A DNA stretch of 64,000 nucleotides from Azospira inquinata (GCF_018905915.1 NZ_CP064782.1:930001-994000), one strand, 5' to 3'; shown: positions 1 through 11,982, counted from the first letter of the stretch. Made by a program: numbers and translations. The notes: generated from the sequence alone by a model not told the origin.

Positions 1-343
1 TTTTTCCCCGCCAGAGGCCGAATGGGCGGCTGCAGCCCTATTTCCCGTCACGCCCCAAAGCCAGCCCCATGCACCATGATGAACACGCATTCCAGGAATC
101 ACGCTCCAAATGAGGGCTTAAAGAGGGACACCCCCACCCGGCTGGCAGCACAGTCCCCCTCTCCGATTCCGCCCCCCCGGTTCCGCCTCCGGAGACACCG
201 CCCGTTCTCCCATCTTCACCCAACCGAGCGGCTGGCTTCCCAGGTAAGGATTGGAGTCGGCCGATATCCCGCCACACTCAATGGGGAGTAGAGATCAGGG
301 ACTCCGAACGGCATTCAGGGGCAAATTTCCCACAAGCCCACCG
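1..343. other. Left edge without a supportable gene
   Basis: No reading frame here shows a ribosome binding site, a recognisable protein or coherent codon use. The longest frames are short, rich in Pro, Arg and Ser, and look like chance frames in GC-rich DNA. It is the 3' flank of the minus-strand gene ending at 344, and I see no clear terminator in it. Confidence 0.5.
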
Positions 344-685
344 TTATTTCCCAATCTGGCGGCTAACACCATTTTCCTGCTGGTTCAAAGTATGCCGCTC
401 TTGCCCCGTAATGTGCCCGCCATTCTGTCGAGCCATGTCCCGTTCTTCCTGGCGGATTTGATGGTCTTCGCGGTGCAACTGATGGGCCTGTTGTTTGGAG
501 ATTTCCCCTTCCCGGACCTCTTTGTTAATCCGCCGATCCTGGTCATGCAGGCGTTGATTCACCGCTTCCCGGCGGGGATGCGCCTTCTCCCACTGACTCT
601 CCCCGGCAAAGGCTGATCCTACAGCCCCGAGAGACATGATGGCGATCAGGGTCAGGGCGGCGATTTTCCCGGTCATTTTCGGCAT
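344..685 (-). CDS. Small exported charged protein of unknown function
   Basis: Product of 113 residues if translation starts at the ATG at 685, chosen because an AAGGAG ribosome binding site lies at about 693-699; an upstream in-frame ATG at 718 lacks one. Residues 1-28 form a Sec signal peptide (Lys-rich start, hydrophobic ALTLIAIMSLGAVGS, cleavage near AFA-GE). The mature part is very hydrophilic, rich in Arg, His, Gln and Glu, probably helical, and has no cysteine. I recall similar short periplasmic proteins, with motifs like HPRR-EVN-RL and QEERDMA, in beta- and deltaproteobacteria, all uncharacterised. The gene stands alone. Function unknown; the coding call is fairly secure. Confidence 0.75.
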   Translation of the reverse strand: MPKMTGKIAALTLIAIMSLGAVGSAFAGESQWEKAHPRREAVNQRLHDQDRRINKEVREGEISKQQAHQLHREDHQIRQEERDMARQNGGHITGQERHTLNQQENGVSRQIGK

Positions 686-1379
686 TTGGAAACTCCTTAA
701 GCGGTTTGATTGATTCACCAGGGAAATGTCCTGATGTGCAGAAATTAACGCCCAGCCCAGATCTCGGTATGACCGTACAGAGGTAACAACTTAGCGCCAA
801 AGGTTACGAAAAGTTTCCGTGCCCCACCATAATCAATGGCCACCCCACTCACTCCGCCCGAGCAATTGCCATCGTTGCTCTTTAAATCCGCCCCATGACG
901 GAGCCCGCCCTCAGTAGGGCTAGCGCAAAAGTGCCTTTTTCCGCAACAAAAGCCCACCGCCCCATCCCCCTTCAGGTATTCGCAAAAGAAATCAGGGGAA
1001 CCAGGAGAAAAATCGGGTTGCGCCCCAAAAGCTCTTTGAGACAAAGGAATTCGCAACAAAACCCCGTATCTGACAAAGCTGATAGGCCCACTATTACTCT
1101 TAGCCCCCGCCGGTCTTCCAGGATAGCCAGGAGGCCCCAGGAAGGTTCTAAAGTAAATAAACGGCAGAGCGGGAATGAAAAGCTATAGGCCGCCCCGAGA
1201 TTTTGGGCTTGTAGGCGCACCAAGGGCGTTCAAGTCTCACTGAGGGCTTGAGAACCAGGGATGGAATGGGCTTCTTGGAAAAGGCAGTGGGTGATTTTGT
1301 CACCCTGCTGCCACCCTAGCGTCACTCTGAAACCGATGCGGGGAGGCTATGGGGGAAATCTGACAAGGATAGACAGAAA
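686..1379. other. Non-coding stretch upstream of the tRNA-Pro terminator
   Basis: About 690 bases with no supportable gene on either strand. Open frames exist (for example 745-1059 minus and 895-1188 plus) but have no ribosome binding site, no recognisable motif and codon use unlike the real genes. A small hairpin with 6-bp arms (GGGTGA/TCACCC) sits at 1289-1305. The right end runs into the tRNA-Pro terminator. The promoter of the small exported protein should lie just above 700, but I could not identify one. Confidence 0.45.
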
Positions 1380-1381
1380 AG

Positions 1382-1409
1382 AAAAAAGCCCTGATTTCTC
1401 AGAGCTTTT
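1382..1409 (-). terminator. Rho-independent terminator of tRNA-Pro
   Basis: Read on the minus strand: an 11-bp stem (AAAAGCTCTGA with TCAGGGCTTTT, one G-U pair), a GAAA loop and a run of six T. It begins about 10 bases beyond the encoded CCA end of the tRNA. Confidence 0.85.
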
Positions 1410-1419
1410 CTTGAATTCC

Positions 1420-1496
<77 letters not shown>

Positions 1497-1538
1497 ACGG
1501 CTGTTGGCGAATGAGACGACGCTTACGGGGAACGTCGT

Positions 1539-2552
1539 TCAGTAGCTTCTCGCTACAGCGAAGAGGGCTAATTCTATCAGCGAATCTTTGTATTGAGAAG
1601 CCGGAAGGGTATCCAGGGCCCGGATAGCGGCCTGGGATTCCACGTCCGCCTGCTTCCGGGTGTGGTCCAGGGCACCCGTGGTCCGGATGGCGGCCAGCAC
1701 CTTGGCGAAATCGTCCCGGCCCCCTTCCTCGATGGCATGGCGCACACAGGCGGCCTGCTCGGGGGAACCGTGTTCCATGGTGTAAATAAGCGGCAGGGTA
1801 GGCTTGCCTTCCGCCAGATCGTCCCCCAGGTGCTTGCCGGTTTCCGCCTCATCGGCGGAATAATCCAGCACATCATCGATGAGTTGGAAGGCGGTGCCCA
1901 GGTGCATGCCATAGGCCGTCAGCCCCGCTTCCACGGCGGGAGACGCCTGCCCCAGGATGGCGCCAATCTGGGCCGCGGCCTCGAACAACTTGGCGGTCTT
2001 GTAATGGATCACCTGAAGGTAGCGGGTTTCATCCACGTTGGCGTCGTGGCAATTCATCAATTGCAGCACTTCCCCTTCCGCAATGATGTTGGTGGCGTTG
2101 GCCAGCACCTGCATGACCCCCATGTTGCCGGTAGCCACCATCATCTGGAAAGAACGGGAATAGAGAAAATCCCCCACCAGAACGCTGGCGGCATTGCCAA
2201 ACAGGTTGTTGGCAGTCTCCCGGCCCCGGCGCAGATCGGACTCATCCACCACGTCGTCGTGGAGGAGCGTGGCGGTATGGATAAATTCCACCACCGCCGC
2301 CAGGTTGTGGTGTTCCACCCCCTGATAGCCCACGGCACCGGCGGCCAGCAGCACCATGGCCGGGCGCAGCCGCTTGCCGCCGCTGTTAATAATGTATTCG
2401 GCCACCTGCCGCACCAGCACCACATCGGAATGGAGCTGACGGCGGATAACCGCGTCCACGGCCCCCATGTCGGGGCCAATCAGGGAATACAGCTTGTCTA
2501 GCGCCACAGGATTTCGAGAACAAAGGAGTGGAAAGGGGGCTTCTTCAACCAC
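1539..2552 (-). CDS. ispB: Octaprenyl diphosphate synthase
   Basis: Trans-prenyltransferase that extends farnesyl diphosphate with isopentenyl diphosphate to make the C40 ubiquinone side chain. Both aspartate-rich motifs are present: DDVVD in the first (context LLHDDVVDESDLRRG) and DDVLD in the second (context FQLIDDVLDYSAD), as is the substrate-binding GGKRLRP. Closely resembles E. coli IspB, which lies next to rplU there too. The start is uncertain: the GTG at 2552 gives 337 residues, while an in-frame GTG at 2507 (VALDKLYSLIG) matches the family start better; neither has a strong ribosome binding site. It is divergent from rplU-rpmA. Confidence 0.95.
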   Translation of the reverse strand: MVEEAPFPLLCSRNPVALDKLYSLIGPDMGAVDAVIRRQLHSDVVLVRQVAEYIINSGGKRLRPAMVLLAAGAVGYQGVEHHNLAAVVEFIHTATLLHDDVVDESDLRRGRETANNLFGNAASVLVGDFLYSRSFQMMVATGNMGVMQVLANATNIIAEGEVLQLMNCHDANVDETRYLQVIHYKTAKLFEAAAQIGAILGQASPAVEAGLTAYGMHLGTAFQLIDDVLDYSADEAETGKHLGDDLAEGKPTLPLIYTMEHGSPEQAACVRHAIEEGGRDDFAKVLAAIRTTGALDHTRKQADVESQAAIRALDTLPASQYKDSLIELALFAVARSY

Positions 2553-2687
2553 GAAAGGCGAGGGAAAAGATAGCCAAACCGCCGCATCTTAGGCGCCCGC
2601 GCTTAAGGCCGTCAAGGGAAGCCAGGAGCGGGAAAGCCGCGCCCGCCCTATCCCGGCCGCCGCCCCCCGGAAAATCCGCCGAAGCCT

Positions 2688-2715
2688 TTGACTAACAACC
2701 AAAAATCCGTATAAT
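2688..2715 (+). promoter_or_regulatory. Sigma-70 promoter of rplU-rpmA
   Basis: -35 TTGACT at 2688-2693 and a perfect -10 TATAAT at 2710-2715 with a 16-bp spacer. This places the transcript start near 2722, about 36 bases before the rplU ATG. Its strength fits a ribosomal protein operon. Confidence 0.88.
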
Positions 2716-2757
2716 GCGCGGTTCTGCACTTCAATCCGTTTTTTGGAGCTTCCAACA

Positions 2758-3069
2758 ATGTATGCGGTCATAAAAACCGGCGGCAAGCAGTATCGCGTCG
2801 TCGCTGGCGAAAAACTTAAAGTAGAACAGATACCGGCAGAAGTTGGCGCGCAAGTCACCCTCGACCAAGTCCTCATGGTAGGCGAAGGCGAGTCCGTGAA
2901 AATTGGCGCCCCGCTGGTTCAGGGTGCTGCCGTTCAGGCCACCGTGTTGGCCCACGGCCGCCACGACAAGGTCAAGATTTTCAAGATGCGCCGTCGTAAG
3001 CATTACCAAAAGCATCAAGGACATCGGCAAAACTTCACCGAGATCCGCATCGACGGTATCTCGGCCTGA
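2758..3069 (+). CDS. rplU: 50S ribosomal protein L21
   Basis: A 103-residue large-subunit protein that binds 23S rRNA. The start is the ATG at 2758 ([14 protein letters not shown], the canonical L21 N terminus) with TTGGAGC ahead of it; a longer frame from 2743 is not needed. The C-terminal basic segment ([17 protein letters not shown]) is typical of the family. First gene of rplU-rpmA, transcribed from the strong promoter at 2688-2715, with obgE downstream as in most proteobacteria. Confidence 0.98.
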   Translation: MYAVIKTGGKQYRVVAGEKLKVEQIPAEVGAQVTLDQVLMVGEGESVKIGAPLVQGAAVQATVLAHGRHDKVKIFKMRRRKHYQKHQGHRQNFTEIRIDGISA

Positions 3070-3086
3070 TCGAGGAGTAGCACAGC

Positions 3087-4540
<1,454 letters not shown>

Positions 4541-4691
4541 TTCTGCCCGGGCGTCCCGGGGAACCGGGCGCCCTGTCATTCCCGTCACCTAAGACGCGGA
4601 AGGTGGGACCGGCCTAACCGCTCTCGCACCCGGGTTTTCGCCCGGCAACCCCGCCTTCCTCGTGTTGTTCCCGCACAAACAGGAAGGCTTC

Positions 4692-5816
4692 ATGTCCCCC
4701 ACTTCCCGCATTGCTCAAGCCAAACGACTGGTGGTCAAAGTCGGCAGCGCTCTGGTCACCAACAACGGCAAAGGTCTGGATCTCCCGGCCATTCACGCCT
4801 GGGCGAAGCAAATCGCCCAACTCAAGGGCCACAAAAAAGAAGTCGTACTGGTCTCATCCGGCGCCATCGCCTGCGGCATGCAACGCCTGGGCTGGGATAG
4901 CCGCCCCAAGGCCGTCCCCGAGCTTCAGGCCGCCGCCGCGGTAGGGCAAATGGGCCTGGCCCAGGTCTATGAGACCGCCTTCTCCGAACACGGCATCAAA
5001 ACCGCCCAGATTCTGCTCACCCACGATGACATGGCGGACCGCAAGCGCTATCTGAACGCCCGGGCCACCCTGACCACCCTGCTGGCTTTGGGAGTGGTGC
5101 CCATCATCAACGAAAACGACACGGTGGTGACGGACGAAATCAAGCTGGGGGATAACGACACCCTGGGAGCCCTGGTGGCCAACCTGGTGGAAGCGGACGC
5201 CCTGATTATCCTTACCGACCAGGACGGGCTGTTCACCGCCGACCCCCGCAAGGACCCTGCCGCCACCCTTATTCAGGTAGCCGCCGCCGGAGACAAGCAG
5301 CTGGAATCCATGGCGGGCGGCGCCGGTACCAGTATCGGCAAGGGGGGCATGATCACCAAAGTTCTGGCCGCCAAGCGGGCAGCCCGCAGCGGCGCCGACA
5401 CAGTCATCGCCAGTGGCAGGGAAGCCAATGTGCTGCCCCGCCTAAGCCAGGGCGAAAGCGTAGGTACCCTGCTCCAGGCCGAACACCCCCCCATCGCCGC
5501 CCGCAAACAATGGCTGGCCGATCACCTGCAAATGGCGGGGCGGATTTTCCTGGACGCAGGCGCCGTCAAAGCCCTGCGGGACGGCAGCAGCCTGCTCCCA
5601 GTGGGAGTAACCCGTATCGAAGGGGAATTTGAACGGGGCGCAGCGGTGCGCTGCATGACCCCAGAAGGCAAGGAACTGGCCCGGGGCCTAGTGAACTACA
5701 GCAGCGACGACGCCAACAAAATCGCCCGGCAATCATCGGACCACATAGAAGCCATCCTGGGCTACGCCGGAGAGCCGGAGCTGGTGCACCGGGATAATCT
5801 GGTACTGGTAGGTTAA
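4692..5816 (+). CDS. proB: Glutamate 5-kinase
   Basis: Catalyses the first step of proline synthesis, ATP-dependent phosphorylation of glutamate. At 374 residues it has the amino-acid kinase domain ([11 protein letters not shown] near the start, [37 protein letters not shown]) followed by a C-terminal PUA domain from about residue 278. The start at 4692 has AGGAAGG just upstream. It follows obgE after about 150 bases, an order common in betaproteobacteria; proA is not adjacent. Feedback inhibition by proline is known for the family. Confidence 0.97.
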   Translation: MSPTSRIAQAKRLVVKVGSALVTNNGKGLDLPAIHAWAKQIAQLKGHKKEVVLVSSGAIACGMQRLGWDSRPKAVPELQAAAAVGQMGLAQVYETAFSEHGIKTAQILLTHDDMADRKRYLNARATLTTLLALGVVPIINENDTVVTDEIKLGDNDTLGALVANLVEADALIILTDQDGLFTADPRKDPAATLIQVAAAGDKQLESMAGGAGTSIGKGGMITKVLAAKRAARSGADTVIASGREANVLPRLSQGESVGTLLQAEHPPIAARKQWLADHLQMAGRIFLDAGAVKALRDGSSLLPVGVTRIEGEFERGAAVRCMTPEGKELARGLVNYSSDDANKIARQSSDHIEAILGYAGEPELVHRDNLVLVG

Positions 5817-5891
5817 AAGGAACTTTGACCGAGTTTTGTCCGAAGAAAAGGGCCCCAAACTTCAACCATTCTGAGACTAGATTTTAAGCAT

Positions 5892-5920
5892 AAAAAAACG
5901 GGCGCCGAAGCGCCCGTTTT
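5892..5920. terminator. Bidirectional terminator between proB and the porin gene
   Basis: Stem CGGGCGC/GCGCCCG with a CGAA loop, flanked by seven A on the left and TTTT on the right, so it can stop transcription from both convergent genes. It lies 21 bases from the porin stop codon. Confidence 0.9.
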
Positions 5921-5941
5921 GCTTTCTGATCGGAGAACCGA

Positions 5942-7162
5942 TTAGAAGGAGTGACGGATACCAACACCCAGGACTTGGGGATTGGAACCAGCGGCAACGC
6001 CAGTATCCAGACCACCGGTGGAAGAGTAGCCAACCGGGCCATTGGCGAAGTTGAAGTTGGACTTATCCTTGTTGTCGATGCGGGTGTACAAAGCATAGAC
6101 TTGGGTGCGCTTGGAGAAGTTGTAACCATAGCGCAGGGTCCATTGGTTCGCACCGGTATCGCTGTTGCCTTGCCCCGGATGCAGCGTGGACACCAGATTG
6201 CCACCCAAATCGCTAGCGTGTTGATAAGACACCGCAAATTCATGGGCACCCAGAACGTGCTTCAAGCCCAAGAAATAGGAGTTACGGTTCAGGTCGGTAG
6301 AACCACCAGAGGTGATATCCATATCACCTTTGTAATGTTGGTACATACCGACCAAGGTGGTACCTTGACCGAAGTCATAGGAAGCAGCCAGCAAGTTGGC
6401 TTTGTGGTCTTCGGCGCTCAGACCAACACCAGCAGCAGCACCAACGCCAACATCATTCAGTTTCAGGTAAGAATAAGCCAGCTTCAGGCCACCATTGGCG
6501 TAATTCAAAGCCAAGTTCCAGCCGTAGGGGTTGGTGGTGGCAGTGTTAGTAGCCACATCTTCAGAAGACTTGGCGGCGTTAGGCACGTAGGCGATCACAC
6601 CAGAAAAGCCGTTGAAGGAAGGAGAAGCGTAGGCGATAGCGTTGGTACGGAACACCAGGTTAACAGCGCCCAGAGCTTTACCGAACACACCATTGTCAGA
6701 GCCAGACCCAGCGGACCCGGGAACCACGTCAAAACCGGTCACGATGGAACGGTAGGGAGTGGAAACATAGCCACCCAGCACGGTACCGAAGTTGCCGGAC
6801 AGAGCAACGAAGGTGTCACGCTTGGAACCGAACAGGCTACCGGTGTTGGCGCCAACGGCGGAAGGAGCAACGGTATTGCCGTTGTTGGCGGAGGTGCTGT
6901 TAGCCAGATCGACGGTGGATTCGAATTGGAACAGAGCCTTCAGGCCATTGCCCAGATCTTCACTACCCTTGAAGCCCAGCAGGGAAGAATTAGTGTTCAG
7001 GCGGGTGCGGGAGTTAACGTTGGTGCCGTTGTCGGCAGCGCTATCAGCCTTAACTTGTTCGAAAGAAGCATCAGCAACGCCATAAATGGTGACGTTGGAC
7101 TGGGCGAAGGCACCGGCGGAGGCCAGGCCGGCAACAGCCAGGGCGATCAGTTTCTTTTGCAT
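5942..7162 (-). CDS. Trimeric outer-membrane porin (Gram-negative porin family)
   Basis: A 406-residue general-diffusion porin. The signal peptide is MQKKLIALAVAGLASAGAFA, cut before QSNVTIYG, the typical start of mature betaproteobacterial porins. The protein ends in RHSF: a terminal Phe is the outer-membrane assembly signal read by the Bam complex. Alternating strand patterns (SRLGFKGSEDLG-like, YDFGQGTTLVGMYQHYK) fit a 16-stranded barrel. The start at 7162 has AAAAGGAG ahead of it. Codon use is more A/T-ending than neighbours, as often seen in very highly expressed porins. Monocistronic, with a strong terminator. Substrate preference cannot be read from sequence. Confidence 0.93.
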   Translation of the reverse strand: MQKKLIALAVAGLASAGAFAQSNVTIYGVADASFEQVKADSAADNGTNVNSRTRLNTNSSLLGFKGSEDLGNGLKALFQFESTVDLANSTSANNGNTVAPSAVGANTGSLFGSKRDTFVALSGNFGTVLGGYVSTPYRSIVTGFDVVPGSAGSGSDNGVFGKALGAVNLVFRTNAIAYASPSFNGFSGVIAYVPNAAKSSEDVATNTATTNPYGWNLALNYANGGLKLAYSYLKLNDVGVGAAAGVGLSAEDHKANLLAASYDFGQGTTLVGMYQHYKGDMDITSGGSTDLNRNSYFLGLKHVLGAHEFAVSYQHASDLGGNLVSTLHPGQGNSDTGANQWTLRYGYNFSKRTQVYALYTRIDNKDKSNFNFANGPVGYSSTGGLDTGVAAGSNPQVLGVGIRHSF

Positions 7163-7840
7163 TAGAGAATCTCCTTTTGAGATTTGGACAAGGTCTTCGG
7201 CAGATGCCTGGACCCCGAAATTACCTTCCCCGAGAGGAAGCTGGCTGCATTGTGGCAAAGGGCCAGGGGGGGAGCAACGGTTGGATGGCTTTCTTTATAG
7301 CGCCCGGGCAACAGTGTTGTGTTTTTGCAACACACCGTTTTTTAGGGCGCTTGCATAGGCAAACAAAAGGCCTAGATACCAATCAGGACGGGCCGGATCA
7401 GGGGAAGGGGAGAGACTTATCCCTTGCTGACGCGGCCTGTTTAACAAAAGCATCCGGAGGTTTTCTGAGGCCGCCCCGATTTCCCTTCGGGACAAATTAA
7501 GCTCTCCCAGCAGGCAATCGCCGCCCCATTGGCCTCTGTAGTAGAGAAGAGTAGGCGAAATTAGAGCCCTTCCCCTGGGTTGGCTGGCCGGCGTTCCCGA
7601 AGCGCCCCAAACGCGCTCCGCTATGCCAGCAAACGGCCTACATAGACAGAAGGGTGGAGAGGGAAGCCAGCTGGGCCACTAGGGGGCACCATTACTTCTA
7701 GCACTAGACTTGGAAGGCGCACCTTTCAGGCAAGGCGTTTCCGCTGCCCCCCAGCCTGCCCACCCGCCACCAAATAACCTGGGACTACTAAGTGGAATTT
7801 CCACAAACAGGCGCCCCAAAGGCCGGAGCCCCAAATTTCC
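7163..7840. other. Long porin-trpC intergenic region
   Basis: About 680 bases with no supportable gene. The part near 7163-7340 should hold the porin leader and promoter. The rest, up to the trpC stop at 7841, shows no ribosome binding site, RNA gene or repeat family that I recognise, and no evident trp operon terminator. A small RNA cannot be excluded by eye. Confidence 0.45.
7294..7333 (-). promoter_or_regulatory. Candidate porin promoter and operator-like palindrome
   Basis: On the minus strand a -10-like TATAAA lies at 7294-7299, with no good -35. Just upstream is an inverted repeat GTGTTG-N8-CAACAC (7314-7333), about where an activator would sit. This is inference from position only. 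Confidence 0.35.
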
Positions 7841-8662
7841 CTAGCCCTCCGCCGCCCCGCTTCCTGCAAAAAACAGCCGTTCCAGGGCCTCACCCGGGTC
7901 CGGCTCCCGCATGAAGGCTTCCCCCACCAGGAAGGCGTGGATGCCCTTACCGGTCATGAGAGCCACGTCGGCGGGGGTGTGGATGCCGCTTTCCGTAACC
8001 ACCAGTTTGTCGGCGGGCACCCGGGCAGCCAGGTCCAAGGTGGTTTGCAGGCGGGTCTGGAAGGTACGCAGGTTGCGGTTGTTGATGCCCACTAGGGGCG
8101 TTTGCAGGGCTAGGGCCCGGTCCAGCTCAGGGGCGTCGTGGGATTCCACCAGCACGGCTAGGCCCAGGCTCAGGGCCAGGGCTTCCAGCTCCACCATGAG
8201 GCCCTGGTCCAGGGCGGCGACGATGAGCAGTACGGCGTCCGCCCCCATGGCTCGGGCTTCGTATATCTGGTAGGGATCCACCACGAAGTCCTTGCGCAGC
8301 ACGGGCAGGATAACCGCAGCCCGGGCGGCCTGGAGGTATTCGGGCGCCCCTTGGAAATACTGGCGGTCGGTGAGCACGGAAAGGCAGGTGGCACCGTGGG
8401 CGGCGTAGCTTTTGACAATTGCGGCGGGATGGAAATCGGGCCGGATGATGCCTTTGGAGGGGCTGGCCTTTTTCACCTCGGCGATGACCGCCGCCTGGCC
8501 TGCTTTGGCACGGCCCATCAGGGCCCCGGCGAAATCCCGGGCCGGGTTGTCCCGCACCGCCGCTTCGGCTTCCGCCCGCAGGGCGGCCAGGGGCTTAAGG
8601 GCGGAGGCGGTGGCGATTTCCTCGGCCTTGGTGGCCAGAATTTTTTCCAGTATGTCGCTCAT
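7841..8662 (-). CDS. trpC: Indole-3-glycerol phosphate synthase
   Basis: A 273-residue TIM barrel that converts carboxyphenylaminodeoxyribulose phosphate to indole-3-glycerol phosphate. Family signatures are clear: [13 protein letters not shown] with the catalytic Lys, [38 protein letters not shown] and VTESGI. It is monofunctional, without the TrpF fusion of enterobacteria. Last gene of trpE-G-D-C, 93 bases after trpD, with only a weak ribosome binding site. trpF, trpB and trpA are not in the window and probably lie in a separate operon, as is usual in betaproteobacteria. Confidence 0.97.
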   Translation of the reverse strand: MSDILEKILATKAEEIATASALKPLAALRAEAEAAVRDNPARDFAGALMGRAKAGQAAVIAEVKKASPSKGIIRPDFHPAAIVKSYAAHGATCLSVLTDRQYFQGAPEYLQAARAAVILPVLRKDFVVDPYQIYEARAMGADAVLLIVAALDQGLMVELEALALSLGLAVLVESHDAPELDRALALQTPLVGINNRNLRTFQTRLQTTLDLAARVPADKLVVTESGIHTPADVALMTGKGIHAFLVGEAFMREPDPGEALERLFFAGSGAAEG

Positions 8663-8755
8663 GATGGGGGCAAAAAAAGAAGGAAAAGAAAGGGGTCAGG
8701 GGAAATCGCCCCCTGGCAAAGGTTGCGTGGAAAAGGGAGGGGAAAGCCCCTGCCC

Positions 8756-9772
8756 CTAGGCGTTGGTGAATTTCACGAATTCATCCACCTTGGCCCGGGC
8801 GGCACCGCTGGCAATCACGTCCAGGGCGGTTTCCACCCCGCCGGCCAAATCCTGGCTGCGGCCCGCCACGTAGAGGGCAGCCCCCGCGTTCAGGGCCACC
8901 ACGTCCCGGGCCGGGCCATGGGTGCCCTCCAGGGCCGCCAGGAGCATGAGGCGGGACTCTTCCACATTGGCCACCCGGATCACCTTGGGATCGTGCACCG
9001 GCAGATTGAAATCCTCCGGATGAACGTCGTATTCCCGAATGCGCCCGTCCTTCAATTCCCCCACCAGGGTGTGGCCGGAGATGGAGATTTCATCCAGGCC
9101 TTCCCGGCCACAGACGGTGAACGCCCGCTGGGAGCCCAGGCGTTGCAGCACCCGCACCAGAATGCCCACCAGATCGGGGTGAAAGACCCCCAATACCTGG
9201 CGCTCCGCCCCAGCCGGATTGGTCAGGGGACCCAGGATATTGAACAGGGTACGCACCCCCAGTTCCCGCCGCACCGGGGCCGCGTGTTTCATGGCCCCGT
9301 GGTGGTTGGGGGCGAACATAAAGCCCAGGCCCAAGGTTTCGATACTTTCCCCAATACGGTCGGGGGACAGGTTGAGATTGACCCCCAGGGCTTCCAGTAC
9401 ATCCGCCGAACCGCTTTTGGAAGAAACAGAGCGGCCGCCGTGCTTGGCCACCTTGGCCCCGGCGGCGGCGCAGACAAACATGGAGGCGGTGGAAATATTG
9501 AAGGTGTGGGCCCCGTCACCGCCGGTGCCCACAATGTCCACCACTTCCCCTGGGTCTGCTACCGGGACCCGGGTGGCAAATTCCCGCATCACCTGGGCGG
9601 CGGCGGCAATTTCCCCCACGGTCTCCTTTTTTACCCGGAGACCGATGGTGAGGGCGGCGATCATGACCGGAGACATTTCCCCCGTCATGATCTGGCGCAT
9701 AAGGTCGAGCATTTCGTCGTGAAAAATTTCCCGGTGCTCAATGATCCGGGTCAAAGCCTCTTGTGGATTCAT
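8756..9772 (-). CDS. trpD: Anthranilate phosphoribosyltransferase
   Basis: Transfers the phosphoribosyl group from PRPP to anthranilate. At 338 residues it is the stand-alone form. The PRPP-binding [14 protein letters not shown] is intact, as are [21 protein letters not shown] and the anthranilate-site [20 protein letters not shown]. It follows trpG after about 60 bases in the minus-strand trp operon. Confidence 0.97.
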   Translation of the reverse strand: MNPQEALTRIIEHREIFHDEMLDLMRQIMTGEMSPVMIAALTIGLRVKKETVGEIAAAAQVMREFATRVPVADPGEVVDIVGTGGDGAHTFNISTASMFVCAAAGAKVAKHGGRSVSSKSGSADVLEALGVNLNLSPDRIGESIETLGLGFMFAPNHHGAMKHAAPVRRELGVRTLFNILGPLTNPAGAERQVLGVFHPDLVGILVRVLQRLGSQRAFTVCGREGLDEISISGHTLVGELKDGRIREYDVHPEDFNLPVHDPKVIRVANVEESRLMLLAALEGTHGPARDVVALNAGAALYVAGRSQDLAGGVETALDVIASGAARAKVDEFVKFTNA

Positions 9773-9831
9773 GATGTCCTCGAAATAGGGGAAAACCAGG
9801 GCGGAGGCGGCGGGGGCCGGCCTCCCGAGCC

Positions 9832-10401
9832 TCAGCGGTTTTCCTCGAGAAAATTGCGCAGCATGTCGTGACCGTGTTCCGTGAGAATGGATTCGGGATG
9901 GAATTGGACCCCTTCCACCGCCAGGGTCTTATGGCGCACCCCCATAATTTCCCCGTCTTCGGTCCAGGCGGTGATTTCCAGGCAATCGGGCAGGCTTTCC
10001 CGCTCAATGGCCAGGGAGTGGTAGCGGGTGCAGATCACCGGATTGGGCAGGCCCTTGAACACCCCCTGGCCCAGGTGATGGACCGGGGAGGTCTTGCCGT
10101 GCATAAGGCGCTTGGCGTGCACGATGCGCCCGCCGAAGGCTTCCCCAATGGACTGGTGCCCCAGGCAGACCCCCAGGAGAGGAATCTTGCCCGCGTATTC
10201 CCGAATGGCGGCCAGGGAAATACCCGCCTGGGCCGGGGCGCAGGGCCCGGGGGAAATCACCAGATAGTCGGGCTTTTGCTGCCCCACTTCTTCCACCGTA
10301 ATGGCGTCGTTGCGGAACACCCGCACCTCCTGACCCAATTCGCCAAAGTACTGGACCAGGTTGTAGGTAAAGCTGTCGTAGTTGTCGATCATCAAGAGCA
10401 T
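9832..10401 (-). CDS. trpG: Anthranilate synthase glutamine amidotransferase subunit
   Basis: A 189-residue class I glutamine amidotransferase that supplies ammonia to TrpE. The catalytic triad is visible: the Cys in LLGVCLGHQ and the His and Glu in [12 protein letters not shown]. Starts [23 protein letters not shown]. In many bacteria this subunit also serves aminodeoxychorismate synthase (PabA), so a shared role in folate synthesis is possible; no pabB is present here. It lies between trpE and trpD, with 105 bases separating it from trpE. Confidence 0.96.
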   Translation of the reverse strand: MLLMIDNYDSFTYNLVQYFGELGQEVRVFRNDAITVEEVGQQKPDYLVISPGPCAPAQAGISLAAIREYAGKIPLLGVCLGHQSIGEAFGGRIVHAKRLMHGKTSPVHHLGQGVFKGLPNPVICTRYHSLAIERESLPDCLEITAWTEDGEIMGVRHKTLAVEGVQFHPESILTEHGHDMLRNFLEENR

Positions 10402-10506
10402 GATTCCATCCCTTTCCTGCCACGGCCGGGCCTTTGCCCCACCGCCGGTTTTACCGTATTCACCCGATGGAGGCGGAAGCGGGGCCTCGCCCCTTCCGCC
10501 GTCCTT

Positions 10507-11982
10507 TCAGCCGAGCCGGGTATCCAGCCCGGTTTCAGCGATTTCCGCCGCCCGCAGCACCGCCCGGGCCTTGTTCTGGGTTTCCTGCCATTCGGTCTGG
10601 GGATCGGAATCGGCCACGATGCCCGCCCCCGCCTGGACGTGGAGCTGGCCGTCCTTGATCAGGGCGGTACGGATGGCGATGGCCAGGTCCATATCCCCCT
10701 GGAAGCCCAGGTAGCCAATGGCGCCGCCGTAGAGGCCCCGCTTCATGGGTTCCAGCTCGTCGATGATTTCCATGGCCCGCACCTTGGGGGCGCCGGACAG
10801 GGTTCCAGCGGGAAAGGCCGCCTTGAGCACATCCAGGGAGGACAGCCCGGCTTGCAGCTTGCCTTCCACGCAGGAAGTAATGTGCATCACATGGGAGTAG
10901 CGCTCGATGACCATGTTGTCCGTGACCCGCACCGAACCGGTCTGGGACACCCGGCCCACATCGTTGCGACCTAGGTCCAGGAGCTGGACGTGTTCGGCCC
11001 GTTCCTTTTCGTCGCCGATCAGCTCGGCGGCCAGGGCATTGTCCTCTTCCGGAGTGGCGCCCCGGGTGCGGGTGCCGGCGATGGGCCGCACCGTGACCGT
11101 GTCCCCTTCCAGGCGCACCAGGATTTCCGGGGACGCCCCCACCACATGGAAATCTTCAAAATTGAAGTAGTACATGTAGGGGGAAGGATTGAGGCTGCGC
11201 AGAGCCCGGTAAAGGGCCAGGGGACTGGCTTTGAAGGGCTTGGTCATGCGTTGGGAAAGGACCACCTGCATGATGTCCCCTTCCGTGATGTAGGCCTTGG
11301 CCCGTTCCACTGCGGTCTGGAAGGCCGCTTCCCCCACCACGGACTGGGCCGGCAGGGAAGGCGCCGGGGATTCGGTGGGAACGGCCACCGGCTGGCGCAA
11401 CTGGGTCAGCAGCTCCTTCAGCCGGTTCTGAGCCTTGTGGTAAGCCCCAGGCACATCGGGTTCCGCGTACACCACCAGGGTCAGCTTGCCGGACAGGTTG
11501 TCCACCACCGCCAGTTCCTCAGAGAGGAGCAGCAGCACGTCCGGCGTGCCCAGGTCCCCGGCCTTGGGGCCCTGGTGCAGCCGGGGCTCCACGTAACGCA
11601 CCGTGTCGTAGCCGAAACAGCCCACCAAGCCGCCGCAGAAGCGGGGCAGGCCCGGGGTGGGAGCCACCCGGAAACGTTGCCGGTAACGGGCCAGGAAATC
11701 CAGAGGATTGGTGTCCTCTTCCTTTTCCGCCACCCGCTGGCCGGTGAGCACCAGCACCTGGCGGCCATAGACCGCAATGCGGGTCTGGCTGGCCAGACCG
11801 ATGAAAGAATAGCGGCCAAACCGTTCCCCCCCCTGGACCGATTCCAGAAGGTAGGAATAGGGGGCGTTGGCCAGCTTCAGATAAATGGAAAGGGGAGTGT
11901 CGAGATCGGCAAAGGTCTCGAGGGTCACCGGGATACGGTTGTAGCCCTGGGTGGCAAGCGCCTGAAATTCGTTTTCTGTCAT
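10507..11982 (-). CDS. trpE: Anthranilate synthase component I
   Basis: A 491-residue chorismate-binding enzyme making anthranilate with TrpG. The N-terminal domain carries the feedback region ([17 protein letters not shown], with the LLES-type motif that binds tryptophan in the family). The catalytic half has [53 protein letters not shown] and [19 protein letters not shown]. The start at 11982 follows a leader that holds a short frame rich in Trp codons (12070-12132), so attenuation-type control by tryptophan is likely. Confidence 0.97.
   Translation of the reverse strand: MTENEFQALATQGYNRIPVTLETFADLDTPLSIYLKLANAPYSYLLESVQGGERFGRYSFIGLASQTRIAVYGRQVLVLTGQRVAEKEEDTNPLDFLARYRQRFRVAPTPGLPRFCGGLVGCFGYDTVRYVEPRLHQGPKAGDLGTPDVLLLLSEELAVVDNLSGKLTLVVYAEPDVPGAYHKAQNRLKELLTQLRQPVAVPTESPAPSLPAQSVVGEAAFQTAVERAKAYITEGDIMQVVLSQRMTKPFKASPLALYRALRSLNPSPYMYYFNFEDFHVVGASPEILVRLEGDTVTVRPIAGTRTRGATPEEDNALAAELIGDEKERAEHVQLLDLGRNDVGRVSQTGSVRVTDNMVIERYSHVMHITSCVEGKLQAGLSSLDVLKAAFPAGTLSGAPKVRAMEIIDELEPMKRGLYGGAIGYLGFQGDMDLAIAIRTALIKDGQLHVQAGAGIVADSDPQTEWQETQNKARAVLRAAEIAETGLDTRLG

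Noticed and set aside
745..1059. 104-codon minus-strand frame in the first intergenic region
   Set aside because: No ribosome binding site, no recognisable domain, codon use unlike neighbouring genes.
1500..1538. ACGACG/CGTCGT hairpin between ispB and tRNA-Pro as an ispB terminator
   Set aside because: Short arms, long loop and no T-run; read-through into the tRNA is at least as likely.
4549..4573. GC hairpin after obgE as a terminator
   Set aside because: The stem is plausible (GGGCG and CCCGG blocks) but there is no T-run, so I cannot support a terminator.
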